Positions 16,665 through 25,117 are shown, counted from the stretch's first letter. The stretch: 64,000 bases of DNA from Brevibacillus sp042683565 (GCF_042683565.1 NZ_JBHUJW010000011.1:117290-181289), one strand, 5' to 3'. Made by a program: numbers and translations. The notes: a model not told the origin generated them from the sequence alone.

Positions 16665-16737
16665 TTGCAATTGGTTTTTCAGGCATTGGATTTTGGATGA
16701 GGAAAAATGATGTGATATGATGAGGAGGAAAAAGAAC

Positions 16738-17433
16738 ATGAGTATCTTTAGACGTTTGCGTGACCTGACTGTAGCTTCGGTGAACGATGCATTGGATTCG
16801 ATGGAAGACCCGGTCGTCATGCTCAACCAGTACATGCGTGACATGGAAGTGGAAATCGGGCAGGTCGAAGTGGCAGTCGCCCGTCAGGTAGCGCTGGAGA
16901 AAAAATTCCGTCAGCAGTGGGAGGAAGCGACCGCACTCGTCGAAAAACGCGATCGCCAGGTGAAGCTCGCCCTGACGGAAGGCGAAGACGAATTGGCGCG
17001 TCGTGCGCTCGCAGACAAAAAGCAGTACGAAAGCCGCGCCCAGGAATATGAGACGCTCTACTTGACCGCTGCGGAGGCTGCCGGCCAAATGCGTGAAAAA
17101 CTGGCCGAGCTAAAAGAGGAATTTTATAAGATGCGAGCGAAAAAATTTACTCTGATGGCACGAGCACAAGTAGCTCGTACGCAAAAACAGGTGAACCAGG
17201 CAGTGGCAGGGATAGGCAACCAGACAGCCGGTCGGGGATTTGCCCGCATGGAAGAAAAAGTCATGCGCATGGAAGCAGAAGCGCAAATGAGCGGACAATG
17301 GCGGCAAACGAGCTTTGGCCTGGACAACGCCTTGTCTGATCTGGAAAAAGACGATCTCGATGCCGAACTGGCAAAGATCAAGGCAGCGATGCAAGAGAAA
17401 AAAACAACGGTGACACCAGCAGATCCATCCTGA
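16738..17433 (+). CDS. PspA/IM30 family protein (LiaH-like)
   Basis: A 231-residue, almost entirely helical, coiled-coil protein of the PspA/IM30/ESCRT-III group. It starts with the amphipathic IFRRLRDLTVASVNDALDSM helix and the family motif EDPVVMLNQYMRDME. These proteins coat and protect stressed membranes. It lies between the LiaI-like gene and a terminator, the same order as liaI-liaH in B. subtilis. AGGAGG lies about 9 nt upstream of the ATG at 16738. Confidence 0.88.
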   Translation: MSIFRRLRDLTVASVNDALDSMEDPVVMLNQYMRDMEVEIGQVEVAVARQVALEKKFRQQWEEATALVEKRDRQVKLALTEGEDELARRALADKKQYESRAQEYETLYLTAAEAAGQMREKLAELKEEFYKMRAKKFTLMARAQVARTQKQVNQAVAGIGNQTAGRGFARMEEKVMRMEAEAQMSGQWRQTSFGLDNALSDLEKDDLDAELAKIKAAMQEKKTTVTPADPS

Positions 17434-17480
17434 ACGGACAGGAACTAGGGCACCGGATGTAGAATAGATTGTGGCAATCG

Positions 17481-17504
17481 GCAGCCTGACCTTCAGGCTG
17501 CTTT
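17481..17504 (+). terminator. Terminator between the PspA-like gene and the methyltransferase
   Basis: The stem GCAGCCTGA / TCAGGCTGC with a CCT loop is followed by TTTT. The T tract is short, so partial read-through into the downstream lia genes is likely. This would give high liaIH and lower FSR expression, as in B. subtilis. Confidence 0.7.
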
Positions 17505-17524
17505 TCCCCTAGGAGGTCCTATTC

Positions 17525-18082
17525 TTGGCAGATTTTTTGGTCTTTTTGCGACGGTTTATTGCTGATCCCGGACGTGTCGGCAGTATTGCTCCCAGCTCCC
17601 GTTTTTTGTGTGAGCGCATGTTGAGCCGAGTCAACTGGGATGAGGCAGATGTCATCATAGAACTGGGACCGGGGACAGGTGCATTTACGCAAACGATCTA
17701 TCAAAACATACTTCCACATACGCATTACGTGCTCGTGGAGCGCGATGCCCAATTTCGGACCATGCTGCAGTCCCGTTTTCCCGAAGCTGTGATTCGGGAA
17801 GAAGCGACCATGCTACGCCGCTACCTGGAGGAGTTGAAGATTGGCGAGGCAGACGTCATTATTTCGGGTCTTCCTTTTGCCAACTTCCCGGAAGGTCTGC
17901 GGACAGCCATCCTGGATGAAGTTCAATCTGTGCTGGCTCCTGGCGGGCTATTCATCACTTTTCAATATTCGCTACAACTCCAGGCTGAGCTACAGGAGCG
18001 TTTTCAGTGGGTTGAAACGAGTTTTACCCTGCTGAACATTCCTCCTGCATTCATTTATACATGTCGTAACGGACAGAAGTGA
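17525..18082 (+). CDS. PmtA-like phospholipid N-methyltransferase family protein
   Basis: A 185-residue SAM-dependent methyltransferase. The SAM motif is IIELGPGTGAFTQ. The sequence resembles the phosphatidylethanolamine N-methyltransferase/rRNA adenine dimethylase-like group (FLRRFIADPGRVGSIAPSSR start, SGLPFANFPEG motif). The start is TTG at 17525 with AGGAGGT 7 nt upstream. It occupies the place where liaG is found in B. subtilis, between liaH and liaF. The substrate is not proven; a membrane lipid would fit the context. Confidence 0.75.
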   Translation: MADFLVFLRRFIADPGRVGSIAPSSRFLCERMLSRVNWDEADVIIELGPGTGAFTQTIYQNILPHTHYVLVERDAQFRTMLQSRFPEAVIREEATMLRRYLEELKIGEADVIISGLPFANFPEGLRTAILDEVQSVLAPGGLFITFQYSLQLQAELQERFQWVETSFTLLNIPPAFIYTCRNGQK

Positions 18083-18117
18083 AAACGTCGGCATGGGGCG
18101 TAAGAGAGGAGTCTTTC

Positions 18118-18915
18118 GTGAAGCTGTCCCGCGTGCACAAAATGTTGGCTGGTGTCCTGATCATCTTGACGGGAATTGGTCTACTTTTAGACAGTTTGCA
18201 TATTATTTCGTTCGGTTTGTTTGATCTGTGGCCGATGGCGCTGGTCTACTTCGGCTTACGACTCTGGGGCCAGCAGAAACGAGTCGGCGGCGGCATCCTG
18301 ATTTGCCTGGGTATTATCATTGCCCTGGAAATATGGTTTGGCATCGGGTTCCACGAACTGTTCCATGTGGCGATCCCGGCCTTGTTCATTTACTTTGGCT
18401 TCCGGCTGATACGGGGAAAATCGCGGGAGCGGGAGGCGCACCCGGGCAGAGTCACCTATGTGGAGCAGGCTCCCGAGAGCAAGTGGACAGATGGCGCTGC
18501 AAGGAGTGACGATCCTGTATTTACCATTCGCGGGAAGGCGTTGCCCAAAGACTCCCGCAGTTCGCTGATCGGGGACTTCCACCTGACTTCCGGGCGCTTC
18601 GAGCTAGGCTATCTGCATGTATGGCACGGCATCGGGAACGTGGTGGTCGACCTGTCGCGCGCAATGCTGGTGCAGGAGGAGGCGCTGCTTAGTGTCGAGG
18701 GGTGGATCGGTGACGTCACGATCTACGTGCCGGTCGATCTGCCTGTGGCTGTACTGGCGGAGTTGTCAGTCGGCGACCTGGAAGTGTTCAGCAACCGCCA
18801 GGGCGGGATCAGCCGCAGCATCATGATTCGCTCAGAGCATTACGATCAGGCGGTGCAAAAAGTGAAATTGCATATCTCGCTGCTCGTCGGCGATATAAAA
18901 GTCAAGTACATCTAG
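18118..18915 (+). CDS. LiaF-like regulator of envelope stress response
   Basis: A 265-residue protein with about four membrane segments in the first 100 residues, a linker, and a C-terminal beta-helix-like domain with VGDVTIYVPVDLPVAVLAE-type repeats ending in LLVGDIKVKYI. This matches LiaF, the inhibitor of the LiaRS two-component system. The GTG start at 18118 has GAGGAG 6 nt upstream. liaS follows 13 nt later, so it is cotranscribed. Confidence 0.85.
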   Translation: MKLSRVHKMLAGVLIILTGIGLLLDSLHIISFGLFDLWPMALVYFGLRLWGQQKRVGGGILICLGIIIALEIWFGIGFHELFHVAIPALFIYFGFRLIRGKSREREAHPGRVTYVEQAPESKWTDGAARSDDPVFTIRGKALPKDSRSSLIGDFHLTSGRFELGYLHVWHGIGNVVVDLSRAMLVQEEALLSVEGWIGDVTIYVPVDLPVAVLAELSVGDLEVFSNRQGGISRSIMIRSEHYDQAVQKVKLHISLLVGDIKVKYI

Positions 18916-18928
18916 GAGGTACTGGCGA

Positions 18929-20077
18929 ATGCGTCGACAGCGATTGGCGAGTATTCAATGGAAAAGTGTCCGGTATGGCATGGGGTTGTCCCTGGCTACG
19001 GTCACAGTCGCGTTTCTCTGCTTTTTCTGGCTTCAGGCGGTATGGAAAGACGATGCCGGTCTGCACCTCTGGTATTCCGGACTGATTCGCGATTCGCAAG
19101 TCAATCTGTGGACGATGCAGTATTTGGGAATCCAGCTGCCGCAAGATCCGGAATGGGTCGTCCAACTGGCGGCGGTCGTGGTCTCCCTCCCTGTCGGAGC
19201 GTTGGTCGGCCTGATCTCCTCGTATATATTCGGGAATTTGTTGAAAAAACGGGTCATCGTGCTGTGGGAAGCCGCGATGAAGCTGGGGCGGGGGATGCTG
19301 TCCTACCGCGTGCCCGAACTGGGCTACGATGAGATCGGGGAGCTCGGCTGGCAGTTGAACCGGTTGGCTTCGCAGTGGGAGGAGCAGGTCGCCTCTTTGC
19401 AACGCCTGTCCAATCACAACGCGGCACTGGCAGACCAGCTTCGGCAGGCTGCGGTGACGGAGGAGCGGCAGCGTCTGGCGAGGGAACTGCACGACGCCGT
19501 CAGCCAGCAGTTGTTTGCGATCGCGATGACGACGGCAGCCTTGAAGCGGCTGGTCGAAAAAAATCCGCAGCGGGCTGCCCAGCAGATCGAGCTGGTGGAG
19601 GAAATGGCGGCGGCCGCCCAGGCGGAGATGCGCGCGCTCTTGCTGCATCTTCGTCCGGCTACGTTGCAAAACAAGACGCTAAAGGATGCGATCCTGGAGC
19701 TGCTGGATGAGCTGACGCGCAAAAATGCGCTCGAAATCACGGGGGAGATCGAATCAGTAGAGGGCTTGCCCAGCGGCATCGAGGACCACCTGTTCCGCAT
19801 TTTGCAGGAATCGCTCTCCAATACGCTCCGACATGCCCGTGCGAGCCGCATTGCGGTCAAGCTGTTTACGCTGCAGGATCAGGTGCGCCTGCGGGTCACG
19901 GATGATGGCGTGGGCTTCGACCCCGACGGGGAAAAGCTGACGTCGTATGGCCTGCGCAGTATGCAGGAGCGGGTAGCAGAGGTGGGTGGATCGATGGAGA
20001 TCTACTCGGCGCAAGGAAAGGGGACGCAAATCGAAGTGCGGATTCCCCTGATGCCACAGACGGATAGGGAAGGGTGA
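18929..20077 (+). CDS. liaS: LiaS-like sensor histidine kinase
   Basis: A 382-residue kinase of the NarL-partner (HisKA_3) class. It has two membrane segments (about residues 18-38 and 78-105) flanking a short extracytoplasmic loop, the HAMP region, the phosphoacceptor helix RQRLARELHDAVSQQLFAI with its histidine, and an HATPase domain (DDGVGFDPDG). The short extracytoplasmic loop is typical of intramembrane-sensing kinases such as LiaS, which respond to lipid II-targeting antibiotics together with LiaF. It has an AGGAGGT ribosome binding site. Confidence 0.88.
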   Translation: MRRQRLASIQWKSVRYGMGLSLATVTVAFLCFFWLQAVWKDDAGLHLWYSGLIRDSQVNLWTMQYLGIQLPQDPEWVVQLAAVVVSLPVGALVGLISSYIFGNLLKKRVIVLWEAAMKLGRGMLSYRVPELGYDEIGELGWQLNRLASQWEEQVASLQRLSNHNAALADQLRQAAVTEERQRLARELHDAVSQQLFAIAMTTAALKRLVEKNPQRAAQQIELVEEMAAAAQAEMRALLLHLRPATLQNKTLKDAILELLDELTRKNALEITGEIESVEGLPSGIEDHLFRILQESLSNTLRHARASRIAVKLFTLQDQVRLRVTDDGVGFDPDGEKLTSYGLRSMQERVAEVGGSMEIYSAQGKGTQIEVRIPLMPQTDREG

Positions 20078-20084
20078 GAGGTCC

Positions 20085-20714
20085 GTGATTCGCGTATTAC
20101 TGGTAGACGATCACGAGATGGTACGGATGGGATTGGCGGCGTATTTGTCCACGGAGGACGACATCGAGGTCGTGGCGGAAGCGAGCAGCGGCGAAGAAGG
20201 CGTGCGCCTGGCGGTAGAGCTGCGTCCCGACGTCGTGCTGATGGATCTGGTCATGGAAGGAATCGGCGGCGTGGAAGCGACCAGAAGAATCCGGGATACT
20301 TGTCCTTCCAGCAAGGTCATCGTGCTGACCAGCTTTATCGATGACGAAAAGGTGTATCCGGTGATTGAGGCAGGGGCGTTCAGTTACTTGCTGAAAACGT
20401 CCCGGGCTGCGGAAATCGCGAGGGCGATCCGCTCCGCCGCAGCTGGCGAGCCGGTACTGGAATCGCGAGTGGCAGGGAAGATCATGGCACGCTTCCGCCA
20501 TGGACAAGAATCGTTGCCGCACGAGCAGCTGACTCCGCGTGAGCTGGAGGTGCTGAAGCTGATCGGGAAAGGCAAGTCCAACCAGGAAATTGCCGACGAG
20601 CTGATCATCGGCATCAAAACCGTGAAGACGCACGTCAGCAACATTTTAGCCAAGCTCAATGTCGAAGACCGCACACAGGCGGCGATCTACGTCCATACGA
20701 ACAACCTTGGATAA
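20085..20714 (+). CDS. liaR: LiaR-like NarL-family response regulator
   Basis: A 209-residue regulator. The receiver domain (1-120) has VLLVDDHEMVR, the phosphoacceptor aspartate in DVVLMDLVMEGIGG, and a conserved lysine in YLLKTS. The LuxR-type helix-turn-helix (about 145-205) has LTPRELEVLKLIGKGKSNQEIA. Translation starts at GTG 20085, seven nt after liaS ends. It closes the lia-type cluster and is followed by a strong terminator. It probably activates the liaI promoter. Confidence 0.9.
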   Translation: MIRVLLVDDHEMVRMGLAAYLSTEDDIEVVAEASSGEEGVRLAVELRPDVVLMDLVMEGIGGVEATRRIRDTCPSSKVIVLTSFIDDEKVYPVIEAGAFSYLLKTSRAAEIARAIRSAAAGEPVLESRVAGKIMARFRHGQESLPHEQLTPRELEVLKLIGKGKSNQEIADELIIGIKTVKTHVSNILAKLNVEDRTQAAIYVHTNNLG

Positions 20715-20727
20715 ACGGCAGAAATCG

Positions 20728-20758
20728 CTCATCCCGCGATAAGGGGATGAGTTTTTTT
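20728..20758 (+). terminator. Terminator of the lia-type operon
   Basis: The stem CTCATCCC / GGGGATGAG is followed by seven T, 14 nt after the liaR stop codon. Confidence 0.9.
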
Positions 20759-20811
20759 CGTTTATGTGGTAAAGATAGTAAGTAATAGATTTGGAAAGGA
20801 GGGGACGGGCT

Positions 20812-21633
20812 ATGAGGCACAAACCTCAAACGCGCTCCAAGGTGCTTTCGGCTGACAACGGCGTCGACATCGTCGGCGATGTGCACGGCTGTTACGACGA
20901 ATTTATCGAATTGCTGCAGCGGCTGGGCTACGAGCGAAGTCAGGACGGTACATTTCGCCATCCCCAGGGCAGAAAGCTCCTTTCCCTCGGTGACATTACG
21001 AGCAGAGGTCCCCATTCTATCAAAATGCTGCAATTTTTTATTCAGCACCTCTCTACCGGGCTGGCGGAAATGGTGGACAGCAACCACGGGTGGAAGGTCG
21101 CCCGTTGGCTGGACGGCCGCCCGGTGACACTCGCTCATGGCGACGAAAAAGTAGAGGAAGAATTTCGCGCCTACCAGCAGGAGTTCGGCCCCAAAAAGGC
21201 TTCCCTGCTGCGGGAGCAAAGCCGCAGACTGCTTTTCTCATCCCCCTCCCACATGATGGTCAAACGCAACGGCAAGCTCGTCCTCGTCGCCGTTCATGCA
21301 GGAATCCGGGATGATTACATAGGGATGGAATCGCCGGCCGTGTACACGTTTTGCCGCTACGGCGATGTGGCCGGTACCGGACCGGATGGCCGTCCGATCC
21401 GAAGAGACTGGGCCAGGGAGCGAAAGGAGCGGCAGCCGTTGATCGTCTGGGGGCACGACCCTCGGCCGGAGCCGGAAAGAAAAAACGGCACGCTTAACAT
21501 CGACCAGGGATGCGTGTTTGGCGGCAAGCTGACCGCCTACCGCTACCCGGAGGACGAACTCGTGAGTGTGCCGGCAAAGAAAAACTATTCGGGTTTGGCA
21601 GATACGCCGCTGACGCGCTATACCGCGGATTGA
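20812..21633 (+). CDS. prpE: PrpE-like metallophosphoesterase (Ap4A hydrolase family)
   Basis: A 273-residue calcineurin-fold phosphoesterase resembling PrpE, which in B. subtilis hydrolyses Ap4A symmetrically. Metal motifs: DIVGDVHGCYDEF, LGDITSRGPHSI, and later VAVHAGIRDD and VWGHDP. The usual GNH(D/C) motif reads SNHG here. The ATG at 20812 has GGAGGGG upstream. The last 16 nt overlap the end of the convergent holin-like gene. Confidence 0.82.
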   Translation: MRHKPQTRSKVLSADNGVDIVGDVHGCYDEFIELLQRLGYERSQDGTFRHPQGRKLLSLGDITSRGPHSIKMLQFFIQHLSTGLAEMVDSNHGWKVARWLDGRPVTLAHGDEKVEEEFRAYQQEFGPKKASLLREQSRRLLFSSPSHMMVKRNGKLVLVAVHAGIRDDYIGMESPAVYTFCRYGDVAGTGPDGRPIRRDWARERKERQPLIVWGHDPRPEPERKNGTLNIDQGCVFGGKLTAYRYPEDELVSVPAKKNYSGLADTPLTRYTAD

Positions 21634-21920
21634 GAGTCCTGCTTGTTCTTTTGGTCTGAACCCGATCCTGTCCAGTGCTCGATCGTGTTTTTCGTCGACG
21701 AATGAATCCCGACGCTGGCGAGTCCTGCGGTGACGCCTTCCATCAAGGCGGTCTTCCAGTCGAAGCTCGGGGCGTACAGCCACTGGTTTACCATGTACAG
21801 TCCGACGATCAAGACCACTGCTACCCAGCTGCGCAGCTTTTTGGGGATGCGAAGAAAATCGGACAGGGTAGCGGTGGCCGCCAGGGCAAAGGCAATAATC
21901 AAGCCCAGGTCAAATCCCAT
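21618..21920 (-). CDS. Holin-like small membrane protein
   Basis: A 100-residue protein with two predicted membrane segments (LGLIIAFALAATATL, about 5-20, and WVAVVLIVGLYMVNQWL, about 32-48) and a conserved GLASVGIHSSTKNTIEHW segment before a polar tail. This size and shape fits phage-type holins. It lies just downstream of an N-acetylmuramoyl-L-alanine amidase gene on the same strand, an order typical of phage lysis cassettes. No other phage gene is nearby. Confidence 0.6.
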   Translation of the reverse strand: MGFDLGLIIAFALAATATLSDFLRIPKKLRSWVAVVLIVGLYMVNQWLYAPSFDWKTALMEGVTAGLASVGIHSSTKNTIEHWTGSGSDQKNKQDSQSAV

Positions 21921-21936
21921 AGGGCCCCATCTCCCA

Positions 21937-22758
21937 TCAAGGTTTTAATTTTTCGTACAATCGCTTCAAGATCACGGCTTCTGCCCAGAGCGGGAGCGGC
22001 TTGTCAGCCTGGCTGCGCCAGTCTTCGTTGGTCAAGAGTCCTGCGGCGAACATCCAGTCGATCGCTTCCTGCTTCCAGTCAGGTACGCTGCTTCCTCCTC
22101 CGGTGCCTGGGCTATTGTTGCCAGGCGGATTGTTGCCGCCACCGGCATTCCCGCCTCCACCGCTGTTGCCGCCTCCACCTGTCTTTGGCGGAGCGGTTTT
22201 CGGCGGCTGATAGGCCAGGTCCGCATATTCGCAAAACGCCCGAATGACCGCTTCCGCAAGGCTTTGCCAGTCTTTGGCGAGCTTATCCGCATCCAGCGGA
22301 TTGTCGGCAAATCCGTACTCGATAATGACCGTCTCCACACTGCCCGTATCGCGATTCATGTAGTAATAGTCCTGCTTCGGATTGTTGGGGAGCGTACGGG
22401 TGTAGACGCGGCGGTTCGGCATTCCCGCAGCTTCCAGTTCATTGGCGATCAGGCGCGGCAACGCTGCAGAGCCGTAGATCGAATAGATTACCTCGGAGCC
22501 GCGTCCCCCGCCCGCATTGATGTGGTTGCAAATGCAGTATTTCGCCCCGCTGTTGCGGACGAGAGCAGCTCGTTCTTCGCTCTGCAGCGTAACGTCAGAG
22601 GAGCGCGTCAATGCGACGGGTATTTGCAGTTCCTGGAATCGACGGTATTGGTAGAGGGATATGTTCAAGGTCATCGCTTTTTCTGTAAACTGCGGGCTGT
22701 TTCCCCCGCCCGGGTCGACGCCGCCATGTCCGGCGTCTATCACGATGATCGGAGCCAT
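21937..22758 (-). CDS. N-acetylmuramoyl-L-alanine amidase (Amidase_3)
   Basis: A 273-residue zinc amidase that cuts the MurNAc-L-Ala bond of peptidoglycan. Zinc ligands are H11 (DAGHGG), E26 (TEKAMTLN) and H79 (CNHINA); the catalytic Glu is E147 in IIEYGF. The domain spans residues 3-170. A Gly/Asn/Pro-rich linker (about 178-220) follows, then a C-terminal module of about 45 residues (DWKQEAIDWMFAAGLL ... LPLWAEAVILKRL) seen in phage and sporulation amidases. There is no signal peptide, which fits export through the adjacent holin. The start at 22758 has AGAGGTG upstream. Confidence 0.88.
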   Translation of the reverse strand: MAPIIVIDAGHGGVDPGGGNSPQFTEKAMTLNISLYQYRRFQELQIPVALTRSSDVTLQSEERAALVRNSGAKYCICNHINAGGGRGSEVIYSIYGSAALPRLIANELEAAGMPNRRVYTRTLPNNPKQDYYYMNRDTGSVETVIIEYGFADNPLDADKLAKDWQSLAEAVIRAFCEYADLAYQPPKTAPPKTGGGGNSGGGGNAGGGNNPPGNNSPGTGGGSSVPDWKQEAIDWMFAAGLLTNEDWRSQADKPLPLWAEAVILKRLYEKLKP

Positions 22759-22911
22759 GTTTTCATCACCTCTTGTCATCAGCATATGCGCAGGGATGAA
22801 AACATGCCGAGGGCAGTCTCATCATTTTCTCCCGGGCAACAATGTACAGATCGGCCAACTATGGTACAATAAAAGGGTTCGTAATTACGCAAAGAGGATG
22901 GTAATGTATTG

Positions 22912-23142
22912 ATGGCTTGGTACAACTGGGTAATCCCGATCGTTACACTTTTGCTTGGCCTGGCAGGCGGTTTTGCCGGGGGCGTCTACTATTTGAAAAA
23001 GCAAGTGCAAAACATGCAAATGGATGAAAAGCAGCTGCAAGCCATGGCTCGTTCGATGGGCATGAATCTGAACCAGAAACAACTGAAGCAGATGAGCCGC
23101 ACCATGAAAAATATGAAAATGCCAAATAAATTCGGGAAATAA
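22912..23142 (+). CDS. yneF: YneF family small membrane protein (UPF0154)
   Basis: A 76-residue protein with one N-terminal membrane segment (WVIPIVTLLLGLAGGFAGGVYYLKK pattern) and a Gln/Met-rich cytoplasmic helix (NMQMDEKQLQAMARSMGMNL). Length and sequence match YneF/UPF0154. In B. subtilis it is an abundant small membrane protein of unknown function. A small membrane protein gene follows 18 nt later. Confidence 0.85.
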   Translation: MAWYNWVIPIVTLLLGLAGGFAGGVYYLKKQVQNMQMDEKQLQAMARSMGMNLNQKQLKQMSRTMKNMKMPNKFGK

Positions 23143-23160
23143 AAGGCGGAGGGATGTCTC

Positions 23161-23346
23161 ATGGGTCCGACCCGTCTGCGTTACACGATGATCGGGTTTA
23201 TTCTCGGCGTGTTCATCGTGTATTTGAAAGAGTTGCCGCTGGGCGAAGGTACCCGTTTCGCAGCCCCGTTTTACGGAGCGGGCATCGGCCTTTTGATCGA
23301 CGGCATCATTTTGCGAGTGAAGCAGCGAAAAGGCAAGGAAGAGTAA
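23161..23346 (+). CDS. Small membrane protein
   Basis: A 61-residue protein with two hydrophobic segments (about residues 9-21 and 34-51) and a basic C-terminus (RVKQRKGKEE). A GGCGGAGGG ribosome binding site lies about 6 nt before the ATG, and a terminator follows. I do not recognise the family; it is probably cotranscribed with yneF. Confidence 0.7.
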   Translation: MGPTRLRYTMIGFILGVFIVYLKELPLGEGTRFAAPFYGAGIGLLIDGIILRVKQRKGKEE

Positions 23347-23352
23347 AGGGAA

Positions 23353-23377
23353 GCTTGGCGCAGGCCGGGCTTTTTTT
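23353..23377 (+). terminator. Terminator of the yneF unit
   Basis: The 7-bp stem GCTTGGC / GCCGGGC (two G.U) with a GCAG loop is followed by seven T, 7 nt after the stop codon. Confidence 0.75.
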
Positions 23378-23383
23378 CATGCC

Positions 23384-23416
23384 AAAAGGCGTCCAGCCTG
23401 CAATCGCCGGACGCCT
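23384..23416 (-). terminator. Terminator of the TauE-like gene
   Basis: The stem AGGCGTCC / GGACGCCT is followed on the minus strand by TTTTGG. It lies between the convergent yneF unit and the minus-strand exporter gene. Confidence 0.65.
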
Positions 23417-23439
23417 CTTTTCTGTTTGCCGCACCCAAG

Positions 23440-24204
23440 TCAGGAAGAAAAAATCAACTCGTACACCATCTTGGTAATGAGCGTGATGGAAACGATCAAA
23501 AAGAGCGGCCGCACGTAGCGCACGCCGGTTTTGATCGCCATGCGCGCGCCCAGCGAGGCACCGAGCAGCATGGCTACCCCCATGACCAGCCCGGTCACGA
23601 AAATCACCTTGCCTTCGAGGATGAATACCGTGAGCGCGGCGATGTTGCTCGCCAGATTGAGGATGCGTCCGTTGCCGGCAGCGATCACGAAATCGTAGCC
23701 GAACAAGAGAACCATCACAAAAACGAAAAAGGAACCGGTGCCTGGTCCGAAGAATCCGTCGTAAAAACCGATCAAAAACGTCAGCGGGATGCCCAGCCCA
23801 AGGGTGAAGCTGGTGTAGCCCTTGAAGTTGGACATTTCGCCGAATCGCTTGTTAAACAGCGTATAGACGAAAATAAGCGCCATCATGATGATGACGAGAA
23901 CTTTCAACAGTTCCTGGGGGACGAACAGCACCGTCTTGGCCCCGAAGCAGGCGCCGATCAGCGAGACCGGAAAGAGGATGAGCATCAGTTTTTTGTCGAA
24001 CTTCCCGCTGCGGATAAACGTGACAGAGCTCGTAGCCGACGAGATCGTGCCTGCCAGCTTGTTCGTGCCGAGTGCGAGGTAAGGGGGCATCCCCAGACCG
24101 AGCAGCGCAGGAAGGGAAATCAGGCCGCCGCCGCCCACGGTGCTGTCGATGAAGGCGGCTACAAAGCCAAAGAGTGCGAGAAACAGTATGGTCGTTACAT
24201 CCAT
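23440..24204 (-). CDS. TauE/SafE family sulfite or anion exporter
   Basis: A protein of about 254 residues with seven to eight membrane segments and the two repeated TauE/SafE signatures: FIDSTVGGGGLISLPALLGLG near the N-terminus and GFYDGFFGPGTGSFF in the second half. Family members export sulfite, sulfoacetate or related anions. The substrate is not evident. The start could be ATG 24204 or the GTG codons at 24210 or 24219; one AGGTGAT-type site serves this group. It is divergent from sodA. Confidence 0.85.
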   Translation of the reverse strand: MDVTTILFLALFGFVAAFIDSTVGGGGLISLPALLGLGMPPYLALGTNKLAGTISSATSSVTFIRSGKFDKKLMLILFPVSLIGACFGAKTVLFVPQELLKVLVIIMMALIFVYTLFNKRFGEMSNFKGYTSFTLGLGIPLTFLIGFYDGFFGPGTGSFFVFVMVLLFGYDFVIAAGNGRILNLASNIAALTVFILEGKVIFVTGLVMGVAMLLGASLGARMAIKTGVRYVRPLFLIVSITLITKMVYELIFSS

Positions 24205-24330
24205 GTCCACGTCAATCACCTGATTTTCTATGTTTGTAATACTCCAAGTCTAGCACGGACGAAATGGTTTGCAAGATGGAAAACTATGAAACAAAAAATA
24301 ATAGATTACGATACTTAGCATACCGATTTG

Positions 24331-24359
24331 TTGTAAAAGTGGACGCGATGCATTATAAT
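24331..24359 (+). promoter_or_regulatory. SigA promoter of sodA
   Basis: TTGTAA (24331-24336), a 17-nt spacer and a perfect TATAAT (24354-24359), 46 nt upstream of the sodA start codon. Confidence 0.8.
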
Positions 24360-24404
24360 AAAGGCGAAGATTGACCCATACATATTTCGAGGAGGAGTGT
24401 TACA

Positions 24405-25013
24405 ATGGCACATCAACTTCCTGCATTGCCTTACGCGCACAATGCCCTGGAACCGCATATCGATGCTCAAACAATGGAAATTCACCATGGACGCCACCAC
24501 GCAACCTACGTGAACAACCTGAACGCCGCTCTCGAAGGCCACGCTGACCTGCAAGGCAAATCCGTCGAAGAGCTGATCAGCAACCTCGACGCTCTGCCAG
24601 AAGCGATCCGCACGGCAGTTCGCAACAACGGCGGCGGACATGCGAACCACACCCTGTTCTGGGAAATCCTCAGCCCGAACGGCGGCGGCGCACCAACTGG
24701 CGAACTGGCTGATGCGATCAACGCAGCTTTCGGCAGCTTCGACAACTTCAAAGCAGAATTCGCAAAAGCAGCAACCGGCCGTTTCGGTTCCGGCTGGGCT
24801 TGGCTGGTAGCAGATGGCGGCAAAGTAGCGATCACTTCCACGCCAAACCAGGACAGCCCGCTCATGGAAGGCAAAACGCCAATCCTCGGACTGGACGTTT
24901 GGGAGCATGCTTACTACCTGAAATACCAAAACAAACGCCCTGACTACATCAACGCGTTCTGGAACGTTGTAAACTGGGATGAAGTAAGCAAACGCTTCGC
25001 TGCTGCGAAGTAA
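24405..25013 (+). CDS. sodA: Manganese superoxide dismutase
   Basis: A 202-residue Fe/Mn-type superoxide dismutase that converts superoxide to oxygen and peroxide in the cytosol. Metal ligands are visible: the first His in HHGRHHATYV, the second in GGGHANHTLFW, and Asp and His in LGLDVWEHAYY. The GGGHANH context and the QDSPL motif point to the manganese form. It has a full-length sequence, a strong GAGGAGG site and its own promoter and terminator. Confidence 0.95.
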   Translation: MAHQLPALPYAHNALEPHIDAQTMEIHHGRHHATYVNNLNAALEGHADLQGKSVEELISNLDALPEAIRTAVRNNGGGHANHTLFWEILSPNGGGAPTGELADAINAAFGSFDNFKAEFAKAATGRFGSGWAWLVADGGKVAITSTPNQDSPLMEGKTPILGLDVWEHAYYLKYQNKRPDYINAFWNVVNWDEVSKRFAAAK

Positions 25014-25034
25014 TTGCGGTTCATCGGCAAAAGC

Positions 25035-25068
25035 AAAGGCTTGTCGCATTCGTGCGGCAAGCCTTTTT
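25035..25068 (+). terminator. Terminator of sodA
   Basis: A long stem AAAGGCTTG-CGCA / TGCG-CAAGCCTTT is followed by TT(A)T, 21 nt after the stop codon. Confidence 0.85.
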
Positions 25069-25117
25069 ATACAACCGGGAAGGGACGAGAGGGCAGAGAA
25101 CAGGCCCCCCTTTGGAG

